Assembly (NCBI GenBank): GCA_019321725.1 | Contig: CM033124.1 | Span: forward strand, 11,656,001 to 11,720,000 | Length of the DNA stretch: 64,000 nt | DNA from: Paulownia fortunei | Lineage: Eukaryota > Streptophyta > Magnoliopsida > Lamiales > Paulowniaceae | Direction of reading: 5' to 3' | Part shown: one piece after another, positions 1 through 11,248 of the stretch | How positions within the stretch are numbered: the stretch's first letter is position 1 | Layout: every line of letters begins with the position of its first letter | Made by a program: the position numbers and the translations under genes | The notes under the pieces: generated by a model | What the model was told of the DNA's origin: nothing | Seen by the model: the letters and a program-made list of their open reading frames with translations, nothing else | The model's database searches: none

Positions 1-391
1 TTTAAATAACTTTTATGCAAAAATCACAAGAAGGAGTACTATTTATAATAATTTTGAATGTGTATAGATTATGTAAACAAAAATGGCCGGCCTGTATGAG
101 TCACGTTACTTGACACTGTTCTGAGATTTTGATGGCCTCTCGTCTGTGCAGGTATTGACAGCTCACCACCACAACAAGATAAAACCCAAGAAGGCCATTG
201 TTAGTATCTTTTATTGTAAGCATGATTATAAGAAGACTATTGAATAAGACCTAATCACATTGCCCAAAATACTACTGAAAATAATATTTAGAAAGCTAAC
301 AGTGTGAGGATAGTTGTGTGTGTCTATCTAGACGTCTAAGATACTTTTTTATAGTGTTAGGATAGAATACACAACAAAAAAAATCCCATTA
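1..391. other. Left flank, no confident gene
   Basis: AT-rich DNA outside the retrotransposon that follows. The only gene-like hint is a pyrimidine tract ending in TGTGCAG near 150, followed by about 55 bases of more balanced composition that reach a stop (TAG) near 205-207 in one phase. This could be the acceptor and last coding bases of an upstream host gene, but the peptide is too short to recognise. Nothing else is seen here. Confidence 0.3.
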
Positions 392-396
392 TTAGC
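392..396. repeat. Target-site duplication TTAGC, left copy
   Basis: TTAGC lies directly before TGTTGTG, the TG start of the left LTR, and the same five bases recur directly after the CA end of the right LTR at 11244-11248. Five-base duplications are the norm for gypsy integrases. A chance match is possible, because the first ~25 bases of the left LTR have no clear match in the right one. Confidence 0.6.
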
Positions 397-1560
397 TGTT
401 GTGAAATTTCGTGAATATAAGTGCACATTATCGTTACAAGTAATAAAATGGTGAGTAGATTATCGTTCCCAAAAAGACTATTGAGTTACTAAATATCAAA
501 ATTTTGACAATTCAAATTTTATTTGAACAAACGAAAGTGAGTTACAATTAGTGCAAATAAATTTAAATTACTCTTAAAAATAATTCACAAAATCGAATAA
601 AAATAAATATCAATAATTATAAAGACCTAGGATTATAATTTTATCGTAATTAGTTTGAGTTGAATAATTTATCTCATCAATTTTAACTTATTTCACAAGT
701 GATAATCGAGAATCCCTAAATTATCCACTAGCCTTTCCCAAGGTCTAATAAAAATACCATCAATTACTAACCCACTATATTCCTATGTGGATTACAACAA
801 TCAATAATTCATTGGATTCTATGGACCTCCAACAAGATTATACAAACAATGTAAGTATATTCCTATCTCACATGTAATTTATGGTTCTCTACATATAAAA
901 CTAAACACATATATCACCTCCCACATCAATATGATTAACAAATCATTCAATTAGTGGCTAAATAATTAAAAGCATTAAGAACAATGTAGAAAACTCAACT
1001 TGATAAATAAGTCAAAAATTGAATTGATAATATTCAACACATCCTAATTAGATTACATCACAACCCTAGAAAATAAAATTAGTTCATGGTGAAAATAAGA
1101 GATATCTTAATAATATTCATACACATACTCAAATAAAAAGATGAAAATAAAAATCCAACTTCAAAGATGATGAGTTTTTCTTTCCTTGTAGATGTTTTTT
1201 TCTCAAACTTGGAAGAATTCTTTCATCTTCCCCAAAATTCTTTTTTCTTGTTTTCTCCTCAATCTTCTATCTCTTCTTTCCCTCATTTGGAGGCTATTGG
1301 GATCATAAAAATCTAATTGGAATGCCCTAAAGAGGGAAAAATATCTATTTTACCTTCACAGACCCATCTGGCAGCGCCTAGGCATTGATTGGCCTCTTCA
1401 CTGGATAGAGTGCATTTTCCAGTAGCTGCATTAAATTTGAAAAAAAATATAAGATAAATGTAGATTTTCGCGCATCCAAGTGACATTCTTCATTTATCTT
1501 CAACTTTGCAAAATAAACACTAAATGGTGCTTAATTAATGAGTATAATTTTCACTCATCA
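397..1560 (-). repeat. 3' LTR of the Athila-like element
   Basis: Direct repeat of 10033-11243. Both copies share long blocks, for example the stretch beginning TTACAAGTAATAAAATG (435 and 10051) and the end ATTAATGRGTATAATTT..CACTCATCA (1534-1560 and 11218-11243). This copy lacks about 54 AT-rich bases found near 11150-11205 in the other. A weak GC-rich hairpin remnant (CAGCGCCTAGG) lies near 1372; in the other LTR the hairpin is intact. Confidence 0.85.
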
Positions 1561-2910
1561 AATATCCTTAAACTTAATATTTTGCTACTCCTAAAAAAAA
1601 AAGAGAAATAAAACAAGAAAAATAACAAGCGATGATCATAATCAACTAACTACATGGCCTCAGAAATCATTGTAAATTTATAACTTAAGAAAATATTAAA
1701 ATATCGTCAAAATGCATGATTTCAACTCAAGTATCAAATTCACATATCTTTAAATCCTTTGAGTGTGTATGTGTCTACCCTCTTACATTTAACATTTCGT
1801 TACCTGAATTGGTTTATGTAGACTTACAACAAAATTATTGATCTCTTATTTTGGTATTTTTGAATTTCATAGGCTTATTTTTCATGTCACTTTCCACTAA
1901 TGTAGACTAACACAACATCAAGAATCATTAGAACTTCAAAAGCTTGTAACATGTGGCTAGGGTAATGGTAGGATAAAAGACAATATACTGCCTTAATATT
2001 ACTCATAACACATAACTATTCTAGAACCTTGTTGATGAGTACCACCACATTTTTAACTCACTCCTTCACGAAACTTTTATCTTTTGAATTATCACACTAC
2101 TTTATTCATTAAACTCCCTTTGCTTCTACACCCCCAAACTTATTTATTTTAATGGGTTTTGCACTCTTTTCTTATATTTATTTACTCATTTTTTTTCGAG
2201 AGTTTTGTACAATTCACCACCTCTCTTTTGCCATACCACTTACAATGGTCAAAATGAAATTACTAGAATAGCAGTGAGTTGAGTGTGGGGTAACATGTAG
2301 GATAAAAAAAATTAATTCATTAGTTGAGGTTGATTTGTAGGGTGATAAAGAAAATGTCTCAATAGGCTCAACGGGGGACACTAGGGATTAACATCATAAA
2401 TAAGGTGGCTTGAAAGGCTCAAACGGTCCCAAAATGACATAAATCACTTCCCTAATATTATGTAGTTAGAATATTGTCTCGAGTGACAATCAAACAAGTT
2501 CTAGAATTATATGAGATCGCAAAAAAAGTATCAAATTTACATAAACTTTTTCTAAGCATGCATAAAATTCAAATGTTCAAGACTATATGCTCAATATGTT
2601 AAAGGATTATAAAAAAGATAAAAATTTCCACAAGAGCTAAGCACATACATAAGCATAATATTCATCAATTTCCAAAAGTTTATAAAACACAATCAAATTC
2701 TCATCATTGGCTTTAGATATTTATTCATAATCATCAATTCTAACCCCATTTTTGTTTTTATTTTTGTTTGTTTTTTTTCCTATATAACTTCAACACCAAC
2801 AAATACCATAAAATAGAAAATAACCAAATACCTCCAAACTTGAAGTAAACATTGTCCTTAATGTAAAGATATATAACACAGAAGTGAGAAGGACTTCCCT
2901 GAAGGAGTGT
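1561..2910. other. Athila internal region between 3' LTR and env-like frame
   Basis: About 1.35 kb of AT-rich internal retrotransposon sequence. In Athila elements a non-coding stretch follows the env-like frame before the polypurine tract. No polypurine tract is obvious next to the LTR: the bases joining it read AAGGATATT on the minus strand. No coding potential or other structure is seen. Confidence 0.6.
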
Positions 2911-4025
2911 TCAATCATCTGCGTCCTCATTAGTGGGATTGGGCATGGGTGGTGGAGCAAAAAACTCTGGCGGAGGTGGTGGTATAGCAAAAGGAACATT
3001 AACTCCCAACTGAATGAATTCTTGCTCTATGGCGGATGCGACTCCCACTTGATAGGTGTGAAATGCGGCATGATAGGAAGCAAGTTGGTGAAAGTCAGTC
3101 CGTAAGCCTTGAAAATTCATGTTGAGGCCTCAAAAATCCTGCTCCAAGATGGTAAGGTGGTTGCAACATAAATCTGATAGGATGAGCATCGTGGTTGAAA
3201 AAGAGCGGCGGTATTAGCAGTGGGTCAAGTTGTATAACTCTCTGCAATGGCATTACTAATGATAGTCTTAGGAGGGAGCAATTCTTCATCCGACCTCCAA
3301 GGCACGCACCAACAGTCTAGAAAATGGTGGTAATAAGATAAGGATGTCCAAGACCACCAATGGTGGTAGACTGGATAGCATGTATGATGAATTGATGGAT
3401 AAAACACCCCACATCAATGGATTTACCAGTAATAATGGCAAAGAGTAATATAACTTGCTCTTTTATAAGATCACTTAAATGAATTGTGGGTATGAGCTTT
3501 GTTCCAATGAAATTATGCCAATTTTATATGCCCCATATAAATGCGAGAAACTGAAAGTGATCACCGTCTCACCTTTTATTATCCATTGTGCTCCTGGATA
3601 GACAAGTGTAGATATAATTTCACAAAATTCACCTCATTGATCTTGTAAGTGGAATATTCATCATCATCAACAATATTCGGGAGACCATAAAATGCATTGA
3701 TGGTTTAGTGGTCAAAGTGGACCCACTTACCTTAAACGAAGACTCGACAACCTTCACGACTGGTTGCATTTGCATAGAATTCTCTAACTAAAGGGACCAC
3801 AACATCAATGGGTTGTTGAGTGAATTCTTGCCATCCTCTTCTTTCGATGATTTGTGGAGTTGGAGCTAAAGTTGTATTAATGCCTCTTTTTTGAGTTAAA
3901 TTGTGTTTGATGGTGTGATTGAGATAATGTCGATGAGTAGTAATATTCAGAAAATTGTGTTTATCAAATGTGGGGGAGGCAGAAGTAGAAGCAGAAATGA
4001 TCGACTTTCTTTTCTTGGGAGCCAT
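2911..4025 (-). pseudogene. Athila env-like/third reading frame remnant
   Basis: This is the reading frame downstream of integrase that Athila-type elements carry, of unproven function and often called env-like. The minus-strand start at 4025 begins MAPKKRKS, a lysine/arginine-rich start, and continues with a segment containing ERRGWQEF..PLVREFYANA that resembles the 'putative plant transposon protein' domain found in this lineage. The frame breaks after about 97 residues at 3732. Short minus-strand pieces follow, and the end is a proline-rich tail (FAIPPPPPEFFAPPPMPNP) closing with DADD at 2911. No membrane segment or signal peptide is convincing. The assignment rests on position and the recognisable N-terminal block; the middle is too broken to read. 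Confidence 0.6.
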
Positions 4026-4989
4026 ATGCCAATCTACTCCCTAATGTCGAAAATGGCCACAATCAATAATGTTATCTCACAAAATGAACTCGGAGCTATC
4101 CCCAACAATCAAGCACCAAACAAGTCTCGTAGAACAAGCTTTAAATGAGGCAAGACATTCCAACCATTTCTCTCTAGTCTCTTATCAAACAGTTGGTGTG
4201 CAAGAGTTGAGATTCTTCTTGTGAATGATAATTTTTGAACCTCAATACCCCAATTTTAACAACCAACCAGCAACTACCAACAATCAACCAAAAATTAACC
4301 AACAATAGTCATCAAATGCCAACATATTAATTCCATTACGGTTCCTTCTTGCCAAAATTAAGTTTTGAAGAAAACTATCTACAATACCTATCCAACAAAA
4401 ACAAGAGAAGAGGAAGAGTTGTAGTAAGCAATAGCAAGAGTAAATATGATTTATAATGAAGAAAGAAAGAGAAAGAAAGAATGAAGAAACATTGCTGAAG
4501 TTGTTCTCTTTTTTTTTATATACATATATAAAACTTCCCAGCACTGTAGTGCCGGGCTTTCTGCCTATTTGGGGCAGTGCCCAGTGCTTTCTGCCCATAT
4601 GAGGTAGTGCCCAGCGCCGAGGCGCTGGGTTCCTGTAATTTTTTTTTTGGTTTAAATATTATAGATATTATTATGTGTAAATTAGACCTACAACTAACAC
4701 AAATTTATATATATATATATATTTGAATATATAAGGAAATTTTATGCAAGAAACATATAAAAACTATAAAATAACTTGGGTTGCCTCCTAAAAAGCGCAT
4801 GGTTTAAAGTCTCTAGCTAGCTTTCACTGAGGATCATGAGGGCAGTTCGGTAAGGGTGATAATATACTTTTGTAAATCCCATCCACCTCCAATGACTGTC
4901 TTCAACCTTTGGTCATTGACTTTGAATCTCTGATCCTCACTCTAAATTTATACAGCACCATGTGGAAAAACTTGGACCACTGTGAATGA
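4026..4989. other. Spacer between integrase and env-like frame of Athila element
   Basis: About 960 bases of non-coding retrotransposon sequence. It holds a short GC-rich island (about 4545-4635) in an AT-rich setting, with three diverged copies of a unit around GGCAGTGCCCAGTGCTTTCTGCC, and ends with a strong hairpin at 4610-4629. A short (TA)n tract lies near 4708-4722. The reading frames seen across 4284-4598 have no recognisable content. Confidence 0.5.
4610..4629. repeat. GC-rich hairpin inside Athila element
   Basis: CCCAGCGCCGAGGCGCTGGG has nine-base arms around a GA centre. A related hairpin, CAGCGCTTAGGCGCTG, lies in the right LTR at 11014-11029, with a decayed form in the left LTR near 1372. 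The recurrence in LTR and internal spacer suggests a retained structural or regulatory element, but no function can be read from the sequence. Confidence 0.6.
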
Positions 4990-5991
4990 TCAAAAACCAC
5001 CTTGATCGTAACTTACCTGGGAACAAATGCAATCGATAGTTAAATAATAAAACTTTTTGACCAGGGATAAATTCTCGGTGCAGAATATACTTATCATGCC
5101 ACTTCTTTGTTCGTTCTTGTATAACTTGGCGTTTTCATAAGCCCCTTGGCGGAACTCATCTAACTCATTCAGCTGCAACAATCTATGTTCCTCCACTGCT
5201 TGAAGCTCAAAATTCAATTTTTTGGTAGCCCAATATGCTTGATGCTCCAATGCGATTGGTAAATGGCATAAACCAAACAATACGGCGTCATACCAATAGG
5301 AGTTTTGAATGTAGTTTGGTAAGCCCAAAGAGCATCATCCAGCTTCCGAGACCAATCATTCCGAGAAGAATTCATAGCTTTTTCCAAAATCCACTTAAAC
5401 TCTCTATTTGAGATCTCAACTTGGCCACTAGTTTGTGGATGATAAGCCATATCAACTTTATGTGTAACCCCATACTTACCGAAAAGAGCATCAAGATGCT
5501 TGTTATAGAAGTGCTTACCTTCATCATTTATGATTGCCCTTGGTGTGCCAAACCGAGTAAAAATTTATTTTCTCAAGAAGTTCATCACTACTTTGGAATC
5601 ATTTGTGGGCAAGGCTACTGCTTCAATCCGCTTAGAAACATAATCAACCGCTACAAGGATGTAGAGATTATTGAATGATGGTGGGAATGACCCCATGAAG
5701 TCTAACGCCCTAAACATCAAACAACTCTACCTCAAGAATGTTATTCAATGGCCTCTCATGCCTCCTAGATATGCTTCCTGTTCACTGACATATATCACAT
5801 AAGGCCATGAAAGCTTGAGCATCCTTAAATAATGTCGGCCAATAGAAACCTGATTCAAGCACTTTAGCAGCTGTTTTATTCCCACCAAAGTGCCCATCAT
5901 ATAAAGATGAGTGATAATGGTGAAGAATACTTTGTATCTCTTTATCGGGAACACACTTCCGTATAATCTGGTCTAGACAAAGTTTAAACAA
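4990..5991 (-). pseudogene. Athila integrase, broken
   Basis: Retroviral-type integrase, which joins element cDNA to host DNA. On the minus strand the zinc-binding module comes first (5991-5782), with the His pair in HHYHSS..GHFGG and the Cys pair in CDIC. The catalytic core is damaged between about 5780 and 5460. Its C-terminal part is then clear at 5450-5214 ([12 protein letters not shown], followed by [10 protein letters not shown] and the KTPIGMTPY block). A frame change near 5220 leads to the C-terminal stretch with [10 protein letters not shown] and LLQLNELDEF at 5245-5130, typical of Athila. At least two frame changes and internal stops make this non-functional. Confidence 0.85.
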
Positions 5992-6224
5992 TAAATGATC
6001 TTCCCAAAAATAATTTCTAACATCAGGAATAAACTTTCTTTTGTTGACGAGTTAAGTATTTGATGATGGAATGATCAGTGTACACAATTACCTTTATGCC
6101 AATCAAGTACTACCAAAACTTATCAAATGCGAAAACTATAGCTAGTAGTTTCTTCTCAGTAGTTGCATAATTCATTTACGTATTAGTTAGTGTTTGACTA
6201 GCATAATAGATAACATGAAAAATT

Positions 6225-7705
6225 CTACTTTTTTGTTGTCCTAAAACTGCTCCCATGGCTGGCATCACACATTAGCTCAAAAGGTAAACTCCAATCAGGG
6301 GCAATAATAAGAGGGATAGAAATCATAGCAGATTTTAATTGTTGAAATGCATCAAGACACTCATCATCAAAATTAAAAGATACCTCTTTCATAAGTAGAT
6401 TGCACAAAGGCTTTGTTATCTTTGAAAAATATTTGATGAAGCATTTATAGAACCCTGCATGGCCTAGAAAACTTCGCACTTCTTTTACTGAAATAGGTGG
6501 AGGTAACCTTTCAATGGTTTCAATCTTCGCCCAATCTACTTCAATGCCACTCGCAGAAATTTTATGACCAAGGACAATCCCCTCTTGCACCATAAAGTGA
6601 CACTTCTCCTAATTTAAAACTAAGTTGGTTTTGTCACACCTTTTTAAGACCAATGTTAAATTATGCAGACAAACATCAAATAAGTCACCAAAAACTGAAA
6701 AGTCATCCATAAAAATTTCAATGAAATATTCCACCATATTAGAGAAGATTGCCATCATACACCGCTGAAATATGGCCGATGCATTACACAACCCAAAGGG
6801 CATACGTCTAAATGCAAAAGTGCCATAATGGCATGTAAATGTGGCTTTTTCTTGGTCCTCAGGTGCAATGGAAATCTGATTATAACCAGAATAATCATTT
6901 AGGAAACAATAATAAGCATGACTAGATAACCTGTCCAACATTTGATCAATGAAAGGCAAGGGGAAGTGATCTTTTCTAGTAGTTTTATTTAACTTTCTAT
7001 AATCCATGAACACAGGCTAACCAGTTATAATTTGAGTGAGAATCAATTCATTATTCTTATTTTTTACTACCATTATCCTACATTTTTTTGGTACTACTTG
7101 GACAGGACTTACCCACATGCTATTAAAAATATGATAGATAATACTTGCATTGAGTAGCTTTAAAACTTCAGCTCTTACCACATCTTTCATGTTTGGATTT
7201 AAGCGACATTGGTGCTCCACAGATGACTTGTAGCTTTTTTTCATCAAAATTTTGTGCATGCATATAGAGAGACTAATACATTTTATATCGACGATAGACC
7301 ATCTTAATGCCATTTTATGGTCTCTTAATACTCTCAATAGCTTTTCTTCATGTTCATCATTTAATGCAGCAGATATAATAATAGATAGAGTAGAAGAATC
7401 ACCTAAAAAAGAATACCTCAAGTGGTTTGGCAATTGTTTGAGTTCTAAAACGGTGTTTTTTCAATTGATGGTGTTGGTTGGTCAGGAGCCTTCCCAAGAT
7501 CTTCAAATGGCCTCTTGATGAACATTGGTGGTGCTGTATCAAGTATCTTTAAACACTCTAAAATCTCTACATCATCATTTACATTTGCTCTACCCGTACA
7601 AACCTCAAGAGGATCCCCGGGATAACTAGATTGAAAGAGTTCCTTTTCATATTCTTCGGTGACATCCATCCTCCAGCAAAAATCTTTCTCATTTGGATAT
7701 TTCAT
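6225..7705 (-). pseudogene. Athila reverse transcriptase and RNase H, broken
   Basis: Polymerase part of pol. The region joining protease to RT is at 7705-7445. The RT fingers begin within 7433-7017 (VSPVQVVPKK is visible), and the palm follows at 7013-6609 with DYRKLNK, PLPFIDQMLDRL, RRMPFGLCNA and the catalytic FMDDF at about 6713-6699. The connection and RNase H start lie at 6593-6225 (LGHKIS, RSFLGHAGFYKCF, PFELMCDASH). Breaks lie near 7443, 7015 and 6600, and the RNase H end is lost. These blocks are standard gypsy RT order and leave little doubt about identity. The gene cannot encode an active enzyme as it stands. Confidence 0.9.
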
Positions 7706-7793
7706 TGCCTTGAAACATTGAAAGTTACTTGCTCCTCTTGCACCTTTAAGATTAATTGGCCCTTCTGCACATCAATGAGGGTCCTTCCTGTTG

Positions 7794-8171
7794 CTAAGAA
7801 AGATCGACCAAGAATGATGGGCATCTCTTGATCTTCCTCATATCTAAAACGATAAAGTCTGCCGGGAAGATAAATTTATCCACCTTTACTAGCACATCTT
7901 TGACTACTCCCATTTGATACTTAATGGATCTATCGGCAAATTGTAGTGAGACTGTCATCGGCTTTGCTTCTCCAAGCCCAAGCTTTCTAAAAATAGAAAA
8001 AGACAACAAGTTAATACTTGCACCAAGATCACATAAAGCTTTATTAAAAAATAAATTGCCAATTGTGCAAGGAATCGTAAAACTCCCTAGATTTTTTAGC
8101 TTAGGTGGAAGCTTCCTTTGCAATATAGCACTGCACTCCTCAGTGAGTACCACTGTCTCGTATTTCTCCAA
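7794..8171 (-). pseudogene. Athila aspartic protease domain
   Basis: Retropepsin-like protease that processes the Gag-Pol polyprotein. The catalytic motif reads CDLGASINLLS about 47 residues into the segment, the DLGAS form usual in Athila/Tat elements. It is preceded by KLPPKLKNLGSFTIPCTIG and followed by the flap and C-terminal strand region (MGVVKDVLVKVDKFIFPADFIVLD). This domain is uninterrupted for about 125 residues, but is cut off from both gag upstream and RT downstream by frame changes. The start shown is only the first Met of the open stretch; in life it is part of a polyprotein. Confidence 0.85.
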
Positions 8172-9788
8172 CTTTTATTTGTTAAAAATGATCTATTTCA
8201 TAAATTTTACGTAGTTGGGCATTTACTCTAGGGCATCTACAAAAGGAATATTAATATGCAACTTTTTAAAGACATCCAAAAACTTTGAAAATTGCTTATC
8301 TAATTTTTATTTTTGGAAGCATTGAGGAAATGGAATATGAGGCACATATGGGATAGGGTTGTTTGGAAACAACTTTGATTTAGGTTTCTCTACTTCTTTG
8401 TTTGGTGTGACATCAGATTCCTTTACCACTCATTCATTTGTTAGCTCCTTTGGAGTAGTGATTTTTCTTTCCAACTCCAGCAACTCTTTACCGCCACGAA
8501 GAGTGATGGCTTGCACATTCTCTTTAAGATTAATCTCAGTGTTACTTGACAGCGAACCTTGAGGTCTTGCACTTAACATACTAGAAATTTGACCTATTTG
8601 GACCTCCAGGCTTTGAATATTGGCTGATTGATTCTGAATAATATACTTTTGTTTTTACAATGTTGCCTCTGTTCTTTCCATGAATTTCTCAATAGCATCT
8701 TCTAGGGGAGCTTTAGGTACCTACTAAGACTGATTTTTAGTATGGAAATTTATTGGTTGTGCACCAACTGCATTTTGTTCATTCTTTCACGAAAAGTTAG
8801 GATAGTTGCGCCATCCTGGATTATACGTGTTGAAGTATGGATTGTTTTGCCAATTAGCATTTTCCACAAACTGTGCTTGCTCTTGCTGAGCTAGAGCGAA
8901 TGGGTTCCCGACTTGATACTCTGTACTATGGTGAAGACCACTGCAAAAATTGCATACCTCAACTGATATGGGAGCTAGATTTGTATATAGAGAGTTAAAT
9001 TATTGAGACAAAATAGTATCAACTTGAGTAGTAAGAGTAGCAAATGCATCAACATCAAGAACTCCAAATACTTTCTTTAGTGCAATTCTTTCTAAAGGCC
9101 ATTGATATGCATTAGCAGTCATAGTCTTAAGAAGATCGTAGGCCTCCTCATGTGTTTTGCCCATAAGAGCTCTGCCAGCGGCAACATCCATGAGAGTTTG
9201 GGTTGCACCACTCAATCTATTGTAAAATGTCTAAAATTGCAACCATTCTGGAAAACCGTGATGAGGGCATCTTCTCAACAAATCCTTATACATTTCCCAT
9301 GTCTCATGCAATGATTCCATGTCATATTGAGTGAATGTAGTGATGCCATTCCTTATCTTTGTTGTTTTAACTGGTGGAAAATATTTAGCAAAGAATGTTT
9401 GAGTTAAGTTAGTCCATGTGGTGATTGCACCCAGTAGCATTGAGTTCAACCAACTCTTTATCTTGTCCCTTAGTAAGAAAGGGAACAATCTTAGTCTAAT
9501 GGAGTCATTGATAACACCATTATGCTTAAATGTATCACATATTTCAAGAAAGCTAGTTATATGTGCATTTGGATCCTCATTAGCTAATCTACAAAATTGA
9601 TTAGCTTGAACCATTTGTACGACAGCTGGCTTAATCTCGAAATTATTGGCTTAGATTGCAGGGCATTTAATTCTGGTCAGGTGTTCATTTACCAACGGCA
9701 AAGCATAGTCACGAAGCACCCTCTTGTTGACCCTTGGTGCCTATGGTGGCATATTATTGTTATCATCAGCTACTCTATCATCTTCCAT
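8172..9788 (-). pseudogene. Athila gag, broken
   Basis: Capsid/nucleocapsid precursor of the retrotransposon. A likely start is the ATG at 9788-9786 (MEDDRVADD), which meets an in-frame stop after 15 codons and another about 30 codons later. The Retrotrans_gag domain is clear at 9614-9231 (ITSFLEICDTFK, IKSWLNSM..WTNLTQTFFAKYFPP, LLRRCPHHGFPEW) and continues in another frame at 9215-9000 (GATQTLMDVAAGRALMGKT). The gag-protease linker includes a proline-rich PYVPHIPFPQ segment near 8330 and FLDVFKKLHINIPF near 8270, both usual in Athila. A Cys-rich knuckle remnant may lie near 8945. The frame is broken in several places. Confidence 0.82.
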
Positions 9789-10009
9789 AATGTCTTGAGG
9801 TGATATGGAGACTCTTTTTTTTTCCTTTCGATTTCATTTATAAGTCTTTTCAATTTTCGAATCAAAAGGGATCAAGACTCCACTTCCAAATTTTCTCATA
9901 CACCTAAAAAATGCCTGAAAAAATCAAGAATGACAATTAAAGTAAAATCAAATAAAAGTTCAAATTAAAATCAAAATTTCTTGGTATAGATATTAATAAA
10001 ACAAAATAG

Positions 10010-10027
10010 TCCCCGGCAACGACGCCA
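10010..10027 (-). other. Primer-binding site matching tRNA-Asp
   Basis: On the minus strand, a few bases after the 5' LTR, the sequence reads TGGCGTCGTTGCCGGGGA. It matches the reverse complement of the 3' end of plant tRNA-Asp (TGGCGCCGTTGCCGGGGA) with one difference. It marks where reverse transcription of the element started and confirms the element's minus-strand orientation. Confidence 0.85.
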
Positions 10028-10032
10028 AAAAC

Positions 10033-11243
10033 TATTGAGTCCATGTTATCATTACAAGTAATAAAATGATGAGTAGATTATCATTCCCACAAAGACTGTT
10101 GAATTACTAAATGCCGAAATTTTATCAATTCAAATTTTATTTGAACAAACAAAAGTAAGTGACAATTAGTGCAAATGAATTTAAATTACTCTTAAAAATG
10201 ATTCGCAAAATTGAATAAAAATGACTATAAATGACTATAAAGACCTAAGGTTATGATTTTATCGTAAATAGTTTGAGTTGAATAATTTATCTCATCAATT
10301 TCAACTTATTTCACAAGTGATAGTCGAGAATCCCTAAATTATCCACTAGCCTCTCCTAAGATCTAATGAAAATACCATCAATTGCTAACTCACTATATTC
10401 CTATGTGGATTACAACAATCAATAATTCATTGGGTTCTATGGACTTCCAACAAGAATACACAAACTATATAAGTATATTCCTATCTCATATACAATTTAT
10501 GGTTCTTTACACATAGAACTAAACGCATATATCACCTCCTGGATCAATATAATTAGCAAATCATTCAATTAGTGGCCAAATAATTAAAAGCATATAGAAC
10601 AATGTAAAAAACTCAACTTGATAAATGAGTCAAAAATTGAATTGATAAAAATATTCAACACAGTCTAATTAGATTACATCACAACCCTAAAAAAGAAAAT
10701 TAGTTCATGGTGACAATGAGAGATATCTTAACAATATTCATATACATACTCAAATGAAAAGATGAAAATGAAAATTTAACTTCAAAGAGAATGAGTTTTT
10801 CTTTCCTTGTAGATGTTTTTTTCTCAAGGTTGGAAGAATTCTCTCATCTTCCCCAATATTCTTTCTTCTTGTCTTCTTCTCAATCTTTTATCTCTTCTTT
10901 TTGTCTCTAATTATTCCCTCTCCCTCATTTAGAGGCTTTTTGGATCTTAAAAATCTTATTAGGATGCCCTAAAAAGGGCAAAATATCCATTTTACCCTCA
11001 CAAACTCAACTGCCAGCGCTTAGGCGCTGTAGCTACTGTTCACCGATCGAATTTTTTTTTTTAAATTTGAAAAAAAATGAAAGATAAATGTAGATTTTCG
11101 TGTATCCAAGTGACATTCTTCCTTTATCTTCAACTCTGCAAAATAAATGCTAAAAATAATAATAAAACTCATAAAAATCTCGAAAATTAATAAAAAAATT
11201 AAACAAATGGTACTCAATTAATGGGTATAATTTCCACTCATCA
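10033..11243 (-). repeat. 5' LTR of the Athila-like element
   Basis: Direct repeat of 397-1560. Its end next to the primer site is uncertain by about ten bases, because it reads ..CTATTGAGTCC where the left copy has a longer, different start. The outer end is CTCATCA at 11243, directly followed by the TTAGC duplication. It contains the hairpin CAGCGCTTAGGCGCTG at 11014-11029. A 54-base AT-rich segment (about 11150-11205) is absent from the other LTR. Confidence 0.82.
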
Positions 11244-11248
11244 TTAGC
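11244..11248. repeat. Target-site duplication TTAGC, right copy
   Basis: Follows the terminal CA of the right LTR and equals 392-396. Confidence 0.6.

Larger units (their letters stand above)
397..11243 (-). mobile_element. Athila-like Ty3/gypsy LTR retrotransposon, decayed
   Basis: This is a full-length but dead LTR element read on the minus strand. In element order it has the 5' LTR (about 10033-11243), a primer site matching the 3' end of tRNA-Asp, gag, aspartic protease, reverse transcriptase/RNase H, integrase, an env-like reading-frame remnant and the 3' LTR (397-1560). Domain order, integrase wording ([10 protein letters not shown], then a 'KLNFEL...LLQLNELDEF' tail), the tRNA-Asp primer site and the extra reading frame after integrase fit the Athila lineage. 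The length of about 10.8 kb is normal for it. All frames carry stops or frameshifts. The LTRs look roughly 90% alike by eye, so the insertion is old. It can only be mobilised in trans. Confidence 0.88.
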
